This document shows, one piece after another, positions 14,733-24,300 of a stretch of DNA of 64,000 nucleotides (position 1 is its first letter; every line of letters starts with the position of its first letter). The DNA is from CAWBUW01 sp963792075 (GTDB lineage Bacteria > Chloroflexota > Anaerolineae > Anaerolineales > UBA4823), in the NCBI GenBank assembly GCA_963792075.1, contig CAWBUW010000001.1, positions 124,001-188,000 of the forward strand, given 5' to 3'. The position numbers and the translations under genes were made by a program. The notes under the pieces are model-generated. The model did not search any database. It saw only the letters and a list, made by a program, of their open reading frames with translations, and had not been told where the DNA came from.

Positions 14733-17402
14733 ATGACACCGCCCAACACAACCCATCCAAAAGGGAGCGCCAAGCATAGTCTACTGTCTACTCCGCCCAT
14801 TCCTGGTGATATCGCCCCTGTCCAACTGACAGAGAATGCGCGCCAGGTGCTGGTACGCCGGTACGTGCGCCGTGGGCCGGATGGCAGCCCGGTCGAGTTG
14901 GTGGATGAAATGTTTTGGCGCGTGGCTTATCACGTGGCCGCCTCTGAGGCAAAGTGGGGCGAAGACGTGCTGGGTGTGGCGCGGCAGTATTTTGAATTGT
15001 TGACCGGCAAAAAGTTCTTCCCCAATTCCCCTACCTTCACCGGGGCAGGCACCCCTTTGGGCCAGTTAGCGGCTTGTTTTGTTTTGCCGATTGCGGATGA
15101 CATGGGGCGTGATCCGGCGGGCATCTTCCAGACTCTGCGGGACGCAGCTTTGATCCAGCAGACGGGCGGCGGGAATGGTTTCTCTTTTTCGCGCCTGCGC
15201 CCGAAGAATACCCTGGTGCGCTCTTCGGCCGGCAAGGCGACCGGCCCGGTGGGCTTCTTGCGCGTGTATGACAAAGCCTTTGGAGAGGTGGCCCAGGGGG
15301 GTACAAGGCGTGGCGCCAATATGGCCGTGCTGCGCGTCGATCACCCGGACGTGGAAGAGTTCATTACATGCAAAACGGACGAGGGGGCAATTTCGAATTT
15401 CAATATTTCGGTGGGCATTACCGATGCTTTTATGCAGGCGGTAGAGAACGATGACGCGTGGGATCTTCGCTTCCCGGATGTACGCGCCCCCGGTTATTCC
15501 GAATTCAACGGGACGATTGACCAGGCAGAGCAGCTTGGTCTCCCCCTGGTGACCCATAAGACCGTGCGGGCGCGCGACCTGTTCGACAAGATCGTGCGCC
15601 AGGCGCACCACAACGGCGAGCCGGGCGTGCTTTTCCTGGACGCTGCCAACCGCTACAACCCGGTGCCGCACCTGTACGACCTGGAGGCGACTAACCCTTG
15701 TGGCGAGCAGTTCTTAGGGCCATACGAAAACTGCTGCCTGGGCTCGGTGAACCTGGCCCAGCACTTTGGGCCGGAGGGGACTCTGGATTGGGAGAGTTTG
15801 CGCCAGAGCGTGGCGCTTTCCGCCCGCTTCCTGGATGACGTCGTCGATGCAAATGCTTATGTACCGGCGGTGCCGCAGTTAAAGGAGTTGGCGCACCGCG
15901 CCCGCCGGATTGGGCTGGGGATTATGGGCCTGGGCGATTTGATGTACCACGCTGGCATCCGCTACGGCTCGCCCGAAGGCCTGGAGTTCGCCGCGCAGGT
16001 GATGGAATTCGTACGCTATCATGTCATGCTGGCCTCGGTGGAGCTGGCGGAGCAGCGCGGCGCCTTCCCGGCCATTGAGGGCTCGATTTATGATCCCAAG
16101 GACTTGAAGTGGGTACCGCCCCAGTCGATTGTCCCTTACACGCACGATTGGGGCCGTCCGGCGGTGGATTGGGAGCGCATCGTGAGCGGGATCCTGGCAC
16201 ATGGCATCCGCAACGCCGCGCAGACCACCGTGGCGCCTACCGGGACGATCGCCACGGTGGCGGGCTGTGAAGGCTATGGCTGCGAGCCGGTGTTCGCCCT
16301 GGCTTACACCCGCCACGTCAACGATAATGGCAGAGACCTGCAGTTGGCGTATACCAGCCCGCAGTTTGATCAGGCGCTCATCGCCGCCGGCCTGGACGAT
16401 GCGACGCGGGAACAGATCGTGGCCCGCATGATGGAAACCGGAAGCTGCCAGGGCATTCCTGAAACGCCGGAGCCTATCCGCCACGTATTTGCGGTTTCAG
16501 CCGATATCACCGCCGAAGAGCACGTGCGCATGCAGGCCGCCATGCAGGCGTTTGTAGACAATAGTTTGAGCAAGACCGTAAATTTCCCCGCCGGTGCCAG
16601 CGAAGCAGATGTGGCTATGGCCTACCAGTTGGCTTGGAAGCTGGGTTGCAAGGGGATCACAGTGTATGTGACGGGCTCGCGCGAAGTCGTCGTGTTGGAA
16701 ACGAAGCAAACCGCCAGGCAGAAGCAGGGCGCGGAAAGTGTAGAGATCGCCGCGCCCGTGGCAGCCGCGGCAGAAGACCCCGCCGCGCAGACCAAGCTCT
16801 GGCATGACGTGAAGAAGCCGCGTCCGAAGCGGCTGCATGGTTACACCTTCAGTATCGGCACCCCGTTGGGGAAGGCGTTCATCACCATCAACGAGAACGG
16901 CGGGGACCAACCTTTCGAGGTATTTATCAATACAGCCAAGGCCGGCTCGGATACGGCGGCAGTCTCGGAAGCGATTGGGCGGCTGATCTCTTACGTGCTG
17001 CGCCTGGCCTCGCCGATTGCCCCGCGCGAGCGGCTGCGCGAAGCCTTCCGCCAGCTCTCCGGCATCGGTGGAGGGCGATCCCTGGGTTTTGGGCCGAACC
17101 GGGTGCGCTCGCTGCCGGATGGAGTCGCCCACGCGTTAGATGAATATCTGAAGATGGTTGAAGCCGAGGGGGAAGAGAACCGCAGCGCCGCTTCTCACGA
17201 GGAAGCAGAGGATGAGCAGCCCACTGCGTCCGGCAACGGTTTCCATACCGAGGAAGTGATCATCCTGCCGCGCCAGCTTGAGCTTCTGCCGCAGCCAAAC
17301 TCGATAAAGATCGGTGACCTGTGCCCGGAGTGCGGCGAGGCCGCGGTCGTGAACGAAGAGGGCTGCCGGAAGTGCTACGCTTGCGGGTTTAGCGAGTGCT
17401 AG
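14733..17402 (+). CDS. nrdJ: NrdJ, adenosylcobalamin-dependent ribonucleotide reductase
   Basis: This class II enzyme makes deoxyribonucleotides with coenzyme B12 and works with or without oxygen. From ATG 14733 (TTGGAGGAAACC just upstream) it has 889 residues; an in-frame TTG at 14709 is less likely. The thiyl-radical cysteine lies in NPCGEQ (Cys323). Other family blocks are LAACFVLPI, GGNGFSFSRLRP, ENCCLGSVN, APTGTIATVAG and GCKGITVYVTGS. A TSCPD-like domain occupies about residues 700-800, and the C-terminus is a cysteine-rich zinc-ribbon tail (CPECGEA, CRKCYACGFSEC) with redox cysteines. No ATP-cone is seen at the N-terminus, so allosteric control may differ from enzymes that carry one. 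Confidence 0.96.
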   Translation: MTPPNTTHPKGSAKHSLLSTPPIPGDIAPVQLTENARQVLVRRYVRRGPDGSPVELVDEMFWRVAYHVAASEAKWGEDVLGVARQYFELLTGKKFFPNSPTFTGAGTPLGQLAACFVLPIADDMGRDPAGIFQTLRDAALIQQTGGGNGFSFSRLRPKNTLVRSSAGKATGPVGFLRVYDKAFGEVAQGGTRRGANMAVLRVDHPDVEEFITCKTDEGAISNFNISVGITDAFMQAVENDDAWDLRFPDVRAPGYSEFNGTIDQAEQLGLPLVTHKTVRARDLFDKIVRQAHHNGEPGVLFLDAANRYNPVPHLYDLEATNPCGEQFLGPYENCCLGSVNLAQHFGPEGTLDWESLRQSVALSARFLDDVVDANAYVPAVPQLKELAHRARRIGLGIMGLGDLMYHAGIRYGSPEGLEFAAQVMEFVRYHVMLASVELAEQRGAFPAIEGSIYDPKDLKWVPPQSIVPYTHDWGRPAVDWERIVSGILAHGIRNAAQTTVAPTGTIATVAGCEGYGCEPVFALAYTRHVNDNGRDLQLAYTSPQFDQALIAAGLDDATREQIVARMMETGSCQGIPETPEPIRHVFAVSADITAEEHVRMQAAMQAFVDNSLSKTVNFPAGASEADVAMAYQLAWKLGCKGITVYVTGSREVVVLETKQTARQKQGAESVEIAAPVAAAAEDPAAQTKLWHDVKKPRPKRLHGYTFSIGTPLGKAFITINENGGDQPFEVFINTAKAGSDTAAVSEAIGRLISYVLRLASPIAPRERLREAFRQLSGIGGGRSLGFGPNRVRSLPDGVAHALDEYLKMVEAEGEENRSAASHEEAEDEQPTASGNGFHTEEVIILPRQLELLPQPNSIKIGDLCPECGEAAVVNEEGCRKCYACGFSEC

Positions 17403-17416
17403 AGGATCAAAGGGGT

Positions 17417-17457
17417 TTGGGGTATGCGGGGCGGCTTTGCCGCCCCGCATACCCCAA
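17417..17457. repeat. Palindromic intergenic element, copy 3
   Basis: A 19-bp perfect stem has a TTT loop; the left arm is TTGGGGTATGCGGGGCGGC. It lies 14 bases after the nrdJ stop. No T-run follows on the plus strand beyond ATTT, so terminator activity is possible but not classic. Confidence 0.85.
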
Positions 17458-17469
17458 TTTCATCTTTGC

Positions 17470-17498
17470 TTGACAGCAGATAGCGCTTGTGGCAGAAT
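17470..17498 (+). promoter_or_regulatory. Promoter placed directly at the next start codon
   Basis: A consensus -35 TTGACA (17470-17475), a 17-base spacer and CAGAAT (17493-17498) are seen. The first usable ATG (17509) is 10 bases after the -10 box, so the mRNA should be leaderless or nearly so. This also rules out the in-frame ATG at 17497 as the start. Confidence 0.7.
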
Positions 17499-17508
17499 GA
17501 GACACATC

Positions 17509-19065
17509 ATGTCTGGAATGAAACGAATGCACTGGTTGGCGCGGGTTTGCTTCACAACGCTGCTGTTGGCCTCCGTCTTCGCTTTGTCTGCTCCTGGGTT
17601 GGATGCGCGGATCGCTGTGGCAGGGGGAAGCGCCGGGCAGTCTGAGGCTGCCCGGCCTCAAACGATCGATCCCCATACCCTTTACTTTCCGCTTATTGTT
17701 AAGCATTTTCCGGCTATCTCACCCTTTGGCCTGGAAGCGCAATCCTCCTTCGCTAACACGACCACGCTGCAGCGCACCCAGGAATTAGGTGTCGGTTGGG
17801 TGCGTATGGGGCTGCGCGTCAGGTGGAGTGAATTGCAGCCCATTGAAGGAGGTCCCATCCATTGGGAGCTGCTGGCAGGCTTCGAGAATGAGCTGCGGGC
17901 CTTGAAAGCTGCCGGGGTTACACCCGAAGTGGTCGTTTATGACAGCCCGCATTGGGCGGTGGTGGATGGCCGGTACGACCATCTTTTGAGCTCCTGCGCT
18001 GCGATTGCGACGGATAAGTTCGCTGATTTTGCCGCCTTCATGAGCCAGCTCGTCGAGCGTTACAGTACGCCTGAATTTGGCGTCCATTACTGGGAGCTGG
18101 GCAACGAAGTGGACGTGGATCCTAACCTGGTCTACGTTGACAGCGCGTATGGCTGTTGGGGCGACGAGATGGACCCCTACTACGGCGGGGGGCATTATGG
18201 CGAGATGTTGAAGGTGGTCACCCCTGCCATCCGCGCCCAGGACCCTGCGGCAAAGGTGTGGATCGGTGGCCTGCTGCTCTCCTCTCCCATCTGGCAGCCA
18301 CCGGAGGGGAAAATCGGTCGCCCTCAGGATTTCCTGGAAGGCATCTTACGCTCCGGCGCCGCGCCGTACTTCGACGCGGTCCCTTACCACTGGTATCCCT
18401 GGTACTTCAAAGTCACCGTTTGCCGGGGCTGCGCGGAAATCAAAATCGACTACGACGATTACGGCACGGTTTATTGGCATTCCTGGGGCGGCGGGACCTA
18501 TGGCAAAGCCATGTATCTCAAAGGAGTCATGTCCCGCTATGGAGTGGAGAAATCACTGGTTTTGAATGAGACCTCCTTAGGGTGCAATCCGAAATGGACC
18601 GCTGGCTGCGTGCCTACCCTGAGCGATGGCTTCTTGCAGGCTCAAGCGGATTACATCGTGCGTTCCGCCCTGCGCGCCTTGAAAGCCGGCGTTGCTCAAA
18701 CTTATTGGTTCATGCTGGAAGAGAATTCCTGGGGCTATGTCGGATTGCTGGACGCGAACAGCCGGCCCAAACCGGTGTATGCTGCCTATAAGAACCTGGT
18801 TGCTCAGACCCAGCCGGGCGAGTTCTTGGGGCAGGTCGATTACGGCAGCGGCATCGAAGCGTACGCCTTCGAACGCAGCGATACCAAACTGGTCCACGTA
18901 GCCTGGGCGTTTGCCGATGAGATGCGGCAGATCCAAATCCCCCAATCGAAACTGGTCGCCATTTACTCGCGCGATGGCATCGCCATTCCTCTGCCTGTGC
19001 CCCAGAATGGTTACTACACGCTGGACGTGGCTTTCAGCCCGACCTATTTCGTGCTGAACCGTTAG
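17509..19065 (+). CDS. Secreted glycoside hydrolase, clan GH-A-like
   Basis: This is a predicted exported enzyme of 518 residues. A signal peptide (MKRMHWLARVCFTTLLLASVFALSA) is followed by a linker with LYFPLIVKHFP near residue 59-68. A TIM-barrel hydrolase domain then runs to about residue 480. HYWELGNEVDVD (Glu200) resembles the acid/base Asn-Glu pair, and VLNETSLG (Glu354) resembles the nucleophile of clan GH-A families such as GH5 or GH39. The exact family and substrate cannot be named. The start at 17509 follows from the promoter position; ATGs at 17518 and 17527 are alternatives. The next gene starts within ten bases. Confidence 0.75.
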   Translation: MSGMKRMHWLARVCFTTLLLASVFALSAPGLDARIAVAGGSAGQSEAARPQTIDPHTLYFPLIVKHFPAISPFGLEAQSSFANTTTLQRTQELGVGWVRMGLRVRWSELQPIEGGPIHWELLAGFENELRALKAAGVTPEVVVYDSPHWAVVDGRYDHLLSSCAAIATDKFADFAAFMSQLVERYSTPEFGVHYWELGNEVDVDPNLVYVDSAYGCWGDEMDPYYGGGHYGEMLKVVTPAIRAQDPAAKVWIGGLLLSSPIWQPPEGKIGRPQDFLEGILRSGAAPYFDAVPYHWYPWYFKVTVCRGCAEIKIDYDDYGTVYWHSWGGGTYGKAMYLKGVMSRYGVEKSLVLNETSLGCNPKWTAGCVPTLSDGFLQAQADYIVRSALRALKAGVAQTYWFMLEENSWGYVGLLDANSRPKPVYAAYKNLVAQTQPGEFLGQVDYGSGIEAYAFERSDTKLVHVAWAFADEMRQIQIPQSKLVAIYSRDGIAIPLPVPQNGYYTLDVAFSPTYFVLNR

Positions 19066-19072
19066 CGATGTG

Positions 19073-19933
19073 ATGCGCCGCGCCTGGCCGCCTGGCCGCC
19101 TGGCCTATGGCCTCTGGCCTTTGATCTATGGGGCCCTGGTTACCGCTCTGCTATTCTGGAGCTTCCGGGACCGGGCGTACGATGACGTGTTCATCACCTA
19201 TCGTTATGCCGCCAACCTGGCCCACGGCGCCGGGATGGTGTACAACCTCGGCGAGCGCGTGCTGAGCACGACGACGGTGTTGTGGACTGTACTGCTCGCC
19301 CCCTTCGCCGCGCTGGGTTGGAATGTGCCGTCCTGCCGCGGTCCTGCTTGGCGCGCTCTGCCTGGCTGCCGGCGGGTTGAGCCTGTGGCAGCTTGGCCGG
19401 GCGGCGCGCTTGCCCTGGGCCGGTTGGGCCGGGCTGCTGCTCTACCCGCTGCACCCCCTGGTGGCCGGAACCCTGGGATCCGAGACTCCGCTTTACCTGG
19501 CCTTGGGATTGGGCGCTCTCTCCGCCTACCAGCGAGGGCGCTATCGCCTGGCCGCGCTGTGCGCCGGGCTGGCTGCTGTGGCGCGGCCGGACGGGCTGCT
19601 CTTCGCCGGGGTCCTGGGGTTGGATTGGCTGGCCAGAGATTGGCTGGCACTCCGCAAGGGGCAGGGGGGGCCTTTTCCCTGGCAGGCGCTGGCGGTCTTT
19701 TGCCTGGCCTGGCTGCCCTGGATCCTTGCGACGAGCGCCTATTTCGGTTCGCCGCTGCCCGTCACGCTGGCGGCCAAGCAGCAGCAGGGCCGGCTGGCAG
19801 TCAGCTCCAGCTTTGGGGAGGGTTTCTTGCAGACTGCCCGGCTTTATTGGGATATGTGGTTTTTCCGCCTGGAAATCATCCTGGTGGGCATCGGCTGCCT
19901 GTACCTGGCCTGGCTGTTGAAGAATTATTTTGA
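19073..19933 (+). pseudogene. Membrane glycosyltransferase, N-terminal part before a frameshift
   Basis: This is the 5' part of one gene interrupted near 19,320-19,330. The first ~85 residues are meaningful: a membrane segment (LIYGALVTALLFWSF) and RAYDDVFITYRYAANLAHG, the acidic first-loop motif typical of polyprenyl-phosphate-dependent GT-C glycosyltransferases. After GWNVP the frame continues into arginine/glycine-rich nonsense to 19,933, while the real reading continues one frame over. A single extra base in GTGCCGTCCTGCC explains it. The start is GTG 19070 or ATG 19073. It may be an assembly error or true inactivation. The restored protein would have about 505 residues. Confidence 0.7.
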
Positions 19934-20591
19934 TACCCGCGCCCCTCGCCTGGAGGAAGCCCACCCGGCGAACGGCGTGGCTCTGCTGCTGGGCTGGACG
20001 GCGGTTTACTTTGTGGCCTATGGGGCTTTGGGCGTGACGCGGTATTTTTGGTATTATGCGCCGCTGCTGCCGGCTCTGGTCGTTCTGATGGGGCTGGGGC
20101 TGGCTGCAATCGAGCGCCTGGTGAGCGCCTTCCTGGCCGGGTGGAAAGGGGGGCGCCCGCAGGCAGGCCAGGTCCTGGCCTGCCTGGTGTGCGCTGGCCT
20201 GGCGTTGGGGCAGTTGGCATTTTTAGTGCAACTGCCGGCAGATGCCCGGACTGCGGTTTACCGGCAGGCCGGGGAGTGGTTGTCCGTCCATACGGAACCC
20301 TCCGCCGGCGTGGGTGCCTTGGAAGTGGGCGTGATCGGGTATTACGCCCAGCGCCGGATGATCGACTTTGCCGGACTGATCCAGCCGGAGATCGCCGCGC
20401 AGCTCGGCAAACAGGGCAGTTACGCTGCTGCTGCGCTCTGGGCGACGCAGCAGTACCGGCCGGATTACCTTGTGCTGCAAGACCGGCTCTTCCCTGGGCT
20501 GGAAGCGTGGGCGGTGGGAAAAGCCTGCTCAGAATCGGCCCGTTTTCCTGGCCTGAAATGGGATATGGTCGTTTATACTTGTAAGTGGTAA
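19323..20591 (+). CDS. Membrane glycosyltransferase, C-terminal part after the frameshift
   Basis: This is the downstream part of the same gene. From about AAVLLGALCLAAGG it has roughly eight hydrophobic segments separated by short basic loops, then a soluble extracytoplasmic domain (about 330-422) with VGALEVGVIGYYAQRRMIDFAGL. That pattern recurs in GT-C type mannosyl/arabinosyl transferases of Gram-positive bacteria and Chloroflexota. The apparent ATG at 19323 lies inside the coding sequence and is probably not a true start. The likely role is sugar transfer to exported proteins or glycans, in line with the neighbouring polysaccharide genes. The substrate is unknown. Confidence 0.65.
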   Translation: MCRPAAVLLGALCLAAGGLSLWQLGRAARLPWAGWAGLLLYPLHPLVAGTLGSETPLYLALGLGALSAYQRGRYRLAALCAGLAAVARPDGLLFAGVLGLDWLARDWLALRKGQGGPFPWQALAVFCLAWLPWILATSAYFGSPLPVTLAAKQQQGRLAVSSSFGEGFLQTARLYWDMWFFRLEIILVGIGCLYLAWLLKNYFDTRAPRLEEAHPANGVALLLGWTAVYFVAYGALGVTRYFWYYAPLLPALVVLMGLGLAAIERLVSAFLAGWKGGRPQAGQVLACLVCAGLALGQLAFLVQLPADARTAVYRQAGEWLSVHTEPSAGVGALEVGVIGYYAQRRMIDFAGLIQPEIAAQLGKQGSYAAAALWATQQYRPDYLVLQDRLFPGLEAWAVGKACSESARFPGLKWDMVVYTCKW

Positions 20592-20630
20592 AGTGATCGT
20601 TGCTTAGAAGGATGGAAAGGAGCGGAGGAA

Positions 20631-22823
20631 ATGTCCCCATTGAGTGGAATGAAAAGGATGCACCCCTGGTCGAAATGGCTGTACCGTGTCGTACTGACCC
20701 TGCTGCTTTTATCCATGCTGGTCAGCCAGGCTGTGGCGGCGGACCCCCCTCCGCCACAAAAGACTCTGGGCGGTGCGGATCCGAATGCGATTTTCATCCA
20801 CCTGGTTGCGGATACTTTTGATCCCTTGCTGCGGCAGCCTGACCTGCCCGCGGACCTGACCTTCAGCCCAGTTGAGTTGGAAAGCGATGGCGCTTACCTG
20901 GTGCAGTTCAGCGGACCGGTGCAAGAGGTGTGGGTGCAGGCGCTGGCGCAGTTGGGCGCGCAGGTAGGACCGTACATCCCGGATTATGCTTATATTGTGC
21001 GCTTGGACGCAGACAGTAAGGCCAAGGTAGAGAGCCTGTCTTTTGTGCGCTGGGTGGGGGCTTACGAGCCGGCCTACCGCATTTCGCCGCGCGCCGCCGG
21101 CCTGGCACAAAACACTTACCTGGTCCTGCTGCTGCCCTGGGCCGACCCGGCGGCGCTGGCCACCCGCCTGGCGCAGGTGGCGCAGACCGCGGCAGCCAGG
21201 CTGCAAGCGGCGGAGCAGCCCGTGGAGCGGTATGCGCAGGATGGCCTGAGCGTGGTGCTGGACCCTGCCGGAGTGCAGCAGGCGGCGCGCCTGCCCGGCG
21301 TGCTCTGGCTGGAGCCGATGGAATTGAACGTGTTGTTCAACGACGTGGCCGGTACGATCATGAACGCCAATACCGCCTGGAGCATGAGCTTGAACGGCTC
21401 CGGGATCACCGTGGGCGTGGCGGATGGCGGGCTGGATACGGGAGTGATCAGCAGCCTCCACGGCGATTTTACCGGGCGGGTCAGCCATGCCATCAGTTAC
21501 CCGGTGCAGCAGGCGACCTATGGCTCCTGTGTCATCTCAAATGCCGGCGCAAATGATGGTTGGGCAGATACCACCTCCGGCCACGGCACGCACGTCACCG
21601 GCTCTTTGGCGGGCAGCGGCTCGCGCTCTGGCGGCCAGTTCAAGGGGCTGGCCTATAACGCCACGCTTACTTTCCAGGGCGTGGAACAATTGACGACATT
21701 TACGGGGGCAGGGTGTACGAGCGGCTATTACCTGACCGGAATCCCTGCCGATGCGGGCTTGCTGTTGGAAGACGCCTACGCCTGGGGCGTCCGCGTGCAC
21801 AACGACAGTTGGGGTTCGGCGGTCAACGGCGCTTACACCACGCAAGCGTCCAATTTCGATAAGCGCATCGCTTTGCACCGCGACCTGCTGGTGACCGTGT
21901 CGGCCGGCAACGAGGGCAAAGATGCCAATAACGATGGGTACGTGGACGAAGATTCTATGACTTCTCCGGCTACGGCCAAGAACGTGCTGACGGTGGGTGC
22001 GACGGACAGCGAACGGAGCAGTGGTGGCCTGTGGAATTATACCTGGGGGGGAGGGTGGCCTGCATCGTTTGCGAACGCTCCCACGGGGACTGACCCGGTC
22101 TCAGACAGCCGCCAGGAAATGGCGGCCTTCAGCAGCCGCGGTCCCACGGATGACGGGCGCATCAAGCCGGACCTGGCAGCGCCGGGGACGAACATCATTT
22201 CAACCAGGTCCAGTGTGGCTCCCGGCGCTGGTTGGGGTGTTTATAATACCTATTACATGTATAACGGCGGCACTTCGATGGCTGCGCCGCTGGCAGCCGG
22301 AGCCGCTGCGCTGGTGCGGGAGTATTACATCGAAAAGATGGGCCTGCCTGATCCGAGCGCGGCGCTGATCAAGGCCACGCTGATCAACACGGCCGTGGAC
22401 ATCACCGGCTACGGCAATACCTCAAAAGAAGCCGGGCAGCCCATCCCCAACGTGCACGAGGGTTGGGGGCGGATCGACGTAGGCGCCGCGGTGACCACCT
22501 CCAACCGCCAGGTGACGGATAACAATACTGGCTTGACCACCGGCGGCTCACAGCAGTTCTCCTACGTCGTCGCCGCCGGCAAGCCGTTCAAAGTGACTCT
22601 GGTGTGGAGCGATGTCGAGGCGGCCCCACTCGCCAGTAAAACACTGGTCAACAACCTGGACCTGGAAGTGGTTGCACCGGATAGCACGGTTTATCGTGGT
22701 AATGCCTTCAGCGGCGGCTGGTCGGTTTCCGGCGGTGGGGCAGACTACGCTCAACAACGTGGAGAATGTGTACGTCCAATCCCCCACGGCAGGCCAGTGG
22801 TTGATCAGGGTCAAAGGGTCTAA
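20631..22823 (+). pseudogene. Secreted subtilisin-like (S8) protease, part before a frameshift
   Basis: This is the 5' part of a large exported serine protease. GGAGCGGAGGAA precedes ATG 20631. A signal peptide (about 1-37) is followed by ~200 residues of propeptide-like sequence. The S8 catalytic domain shows Asp265 (VGVADGGLDTG), His318 (SGHGTHVTG), the oxyanion-region VSAGNEG and Ser549 (NGGTSMAAP). A beta-rich domain with KVTLVWSDVEA and NNLDLEVVAPD follows, as in S8 proteases with a C-terminal P-like/PPC domain. The frame is lost near 22,735-22,745 at GGTGGGGCAG, consistent with one extra G. The restored protein is about 1,219 residues. The trailing residues to 22,823 are out of frame. 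Confidence 0.8.
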
Positions 22824-24291
22824 CGTGCCCGGTGGACCCCAGCCTTTTGCGCTGGTGGTGGATGGCAATGTCTCGCTGGCGTCGCCTTCCATTTTTGGCA
22901 TCTCTCCCAACAAAGCCGTAAACGATGCACCGCTCAACGGCGCGGTGATTTCCGGCAGCTACCTGGCCGGGGCCACGGAGGTGAAGCTGACCAAAGGCGC
23001 GGCGACGATCGCCGGCGCCATCACTGCGAATACCGAGACCCAGGTGACGGCGAATTTCCCCCTGGCCGGCGCTGCGCCGGGCGTATGGGACCTGGCGGTG
23101 ACGAACCCCTTTGGTACCGCGCTAAAATCCCAGGCGTTCAACGTGCTGGATTCTACGCTGCCAGATTTACGCCTGGCCCTGAATCCCGTAGGGACGCCGT
23201 TCGGCTCTGCCGCACCGGTGACGTTTACACTGCAAATCGAGAACGCCAGCCTCATCCCGGCCACAGGCGTGGTTTTTACGCACACCTTCCCTGCTGAGAT
23301 CAGCTCGCCGGTCGTCACTCCAACCTGCAGCACGTTCACGCTGTTGGCTTCCGGCTATCGCTGCGCAGTGGGCAGCCTGGGAGCGAATGCCACCGCCGTG
23401 TACACCGTCACGGCGCAGGCCGCCGCGGGCTTACGCGGCTTGTTGGCCACCCAGGCAACGGTTGGCAGTTCGGTCCCGGATCGCTGGCCGGCGGACAACA
23501 CGGATGCTTTTCAATTCATCGTTGACCAGATGGACATGTTCTTGCCGCTGGCGCTGCGGAATTACCCGCTCACACCGGGCGCGCCGGTCTTGCAGTCCAT
23601 CAGCAACGCCGACGAAGATGGCAATTACACCCTGGCCTGGAGCGCGCCGGAGGGGAATCCGGTGAGCGGGTACGATATCGAGCAAAATGGGAGCATCCTG
23701 GCGGCCTCCTGGGGCAGCACATCCTACGCCATCAGCGGCAAAGCACCGGGTTATTATGCTTACCGCGTGCGGGCCATCAATAATTACGGCCCGGGACCCT
23801 GGAGCGGAATACAGACAGCCCTGGTCAACCCGCTGCGCAACTGGAACTTCGAATCTGGCAATAACGGAGATTGGACCTGGAGCTCGGTGCTGAATGCTGT
23901 TCCGATTGGCCCACCGCCGAGCGGGTACAGCGCGCATTCCGGCGCCCAGATCACCTGGCTGGGCGGCGAGGATAGCAACCACAATAAGGACACGTATAAC
24001 TGGGTCCAGCAATCGGTGACCATCCCGGCGGGAGCCACGCAGCTTACCTATTGGTATTGGATCTTGGCTACCGATAATTGCAACCCGGCGCCTGACAATT
24101 TGGTAGTCAAATTTAATGCGTCAGTGATCGGCAGCCATAAACTTTGCAATGGGACGAATATGAGCGGCTGGGCGCAGGGCACGCTCGCCATTGGCGCCTA
24201 CGGCGGGCAAACCGTCACGCTGCAGTTCCTCCTGACTCAGGATGCAAATTATGTCAGTAATTTCCTGCTGGATGACGTTGAGATCAAGTAG
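22612..24291 (+). CDS. Subtilisin-like protease, C-terminal domains after the frameshift
   Basis: This is the continuation of the S8 protease; the meaningful reading begins near 22,745 (QTTLNNVENVYVQSPTAGQW) and finishes the beta-rich domain. It then has an IPT/TIG-like unit (GISPNKAVNDAPLNGAVISG), a DUF11-like repeat (LPDLRLALNPVGTPFG), the motif MFLPLALRNYP, a fibronectin type III-like domain (YTLAWSAPEGNPVSGYDIEQNG) and a C-terminal jelly-roll-like domain (NWNFESGNNGDWTWS). These tails usually bind cell surface or polymeric substrate. The upstream ATG at 22,612 is not a credible start because that part overlaps the protease frame. Confidence 0.7.
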   Translation: MSRRPHSPVKHWSTTWTWKWLHRIARFIVVMPSAAAGRFPAVGQTTLNNVENVYVQSPTAGQWLIRVKGSNVPGGPQPFALVVDGNVSLASPSIFGISPNKAVNDAPLNGAVISGSYLAGATEVKLTKGAATIAGAITANTETQVTANFPLAGAAPGVWDLAVTNPFGTALKSQAFNVLDSTLPDLRLALNPVGTPFGSAAPVTFTLQIENASLIPATGVVFTHTFPAEISSPVVTPTCSTFTLLASGYRCAVGSLGANATAVYTVTAQAAAGLRGLLATQATVGSSVPDRWPADNTDAFQFIVDQMDMFLPLALRNYPLTPGAPVLQSISNADEDGNYTLAWSAPEGNPVSGYDIEQNGSILAASWGSTSYAISGKAPGYYAYRVRAINNYGPGPWSGIQTALVNPLRNWNFESGNNGDWTWSSVLNAVPIGPPPSGYSAHSGAQITWLGGEDSNHNKDTYNWVQQSVTIPAGATQLTYWYWILATDNCNPAPDNLVVKFNASVIGSHKLCNGTNMSGWAQGTLAIGAYGGQTVTLQFLLTQDANYVSNFLLDDVEIK

Positions 24292-24300
24292 AAGGGGATT

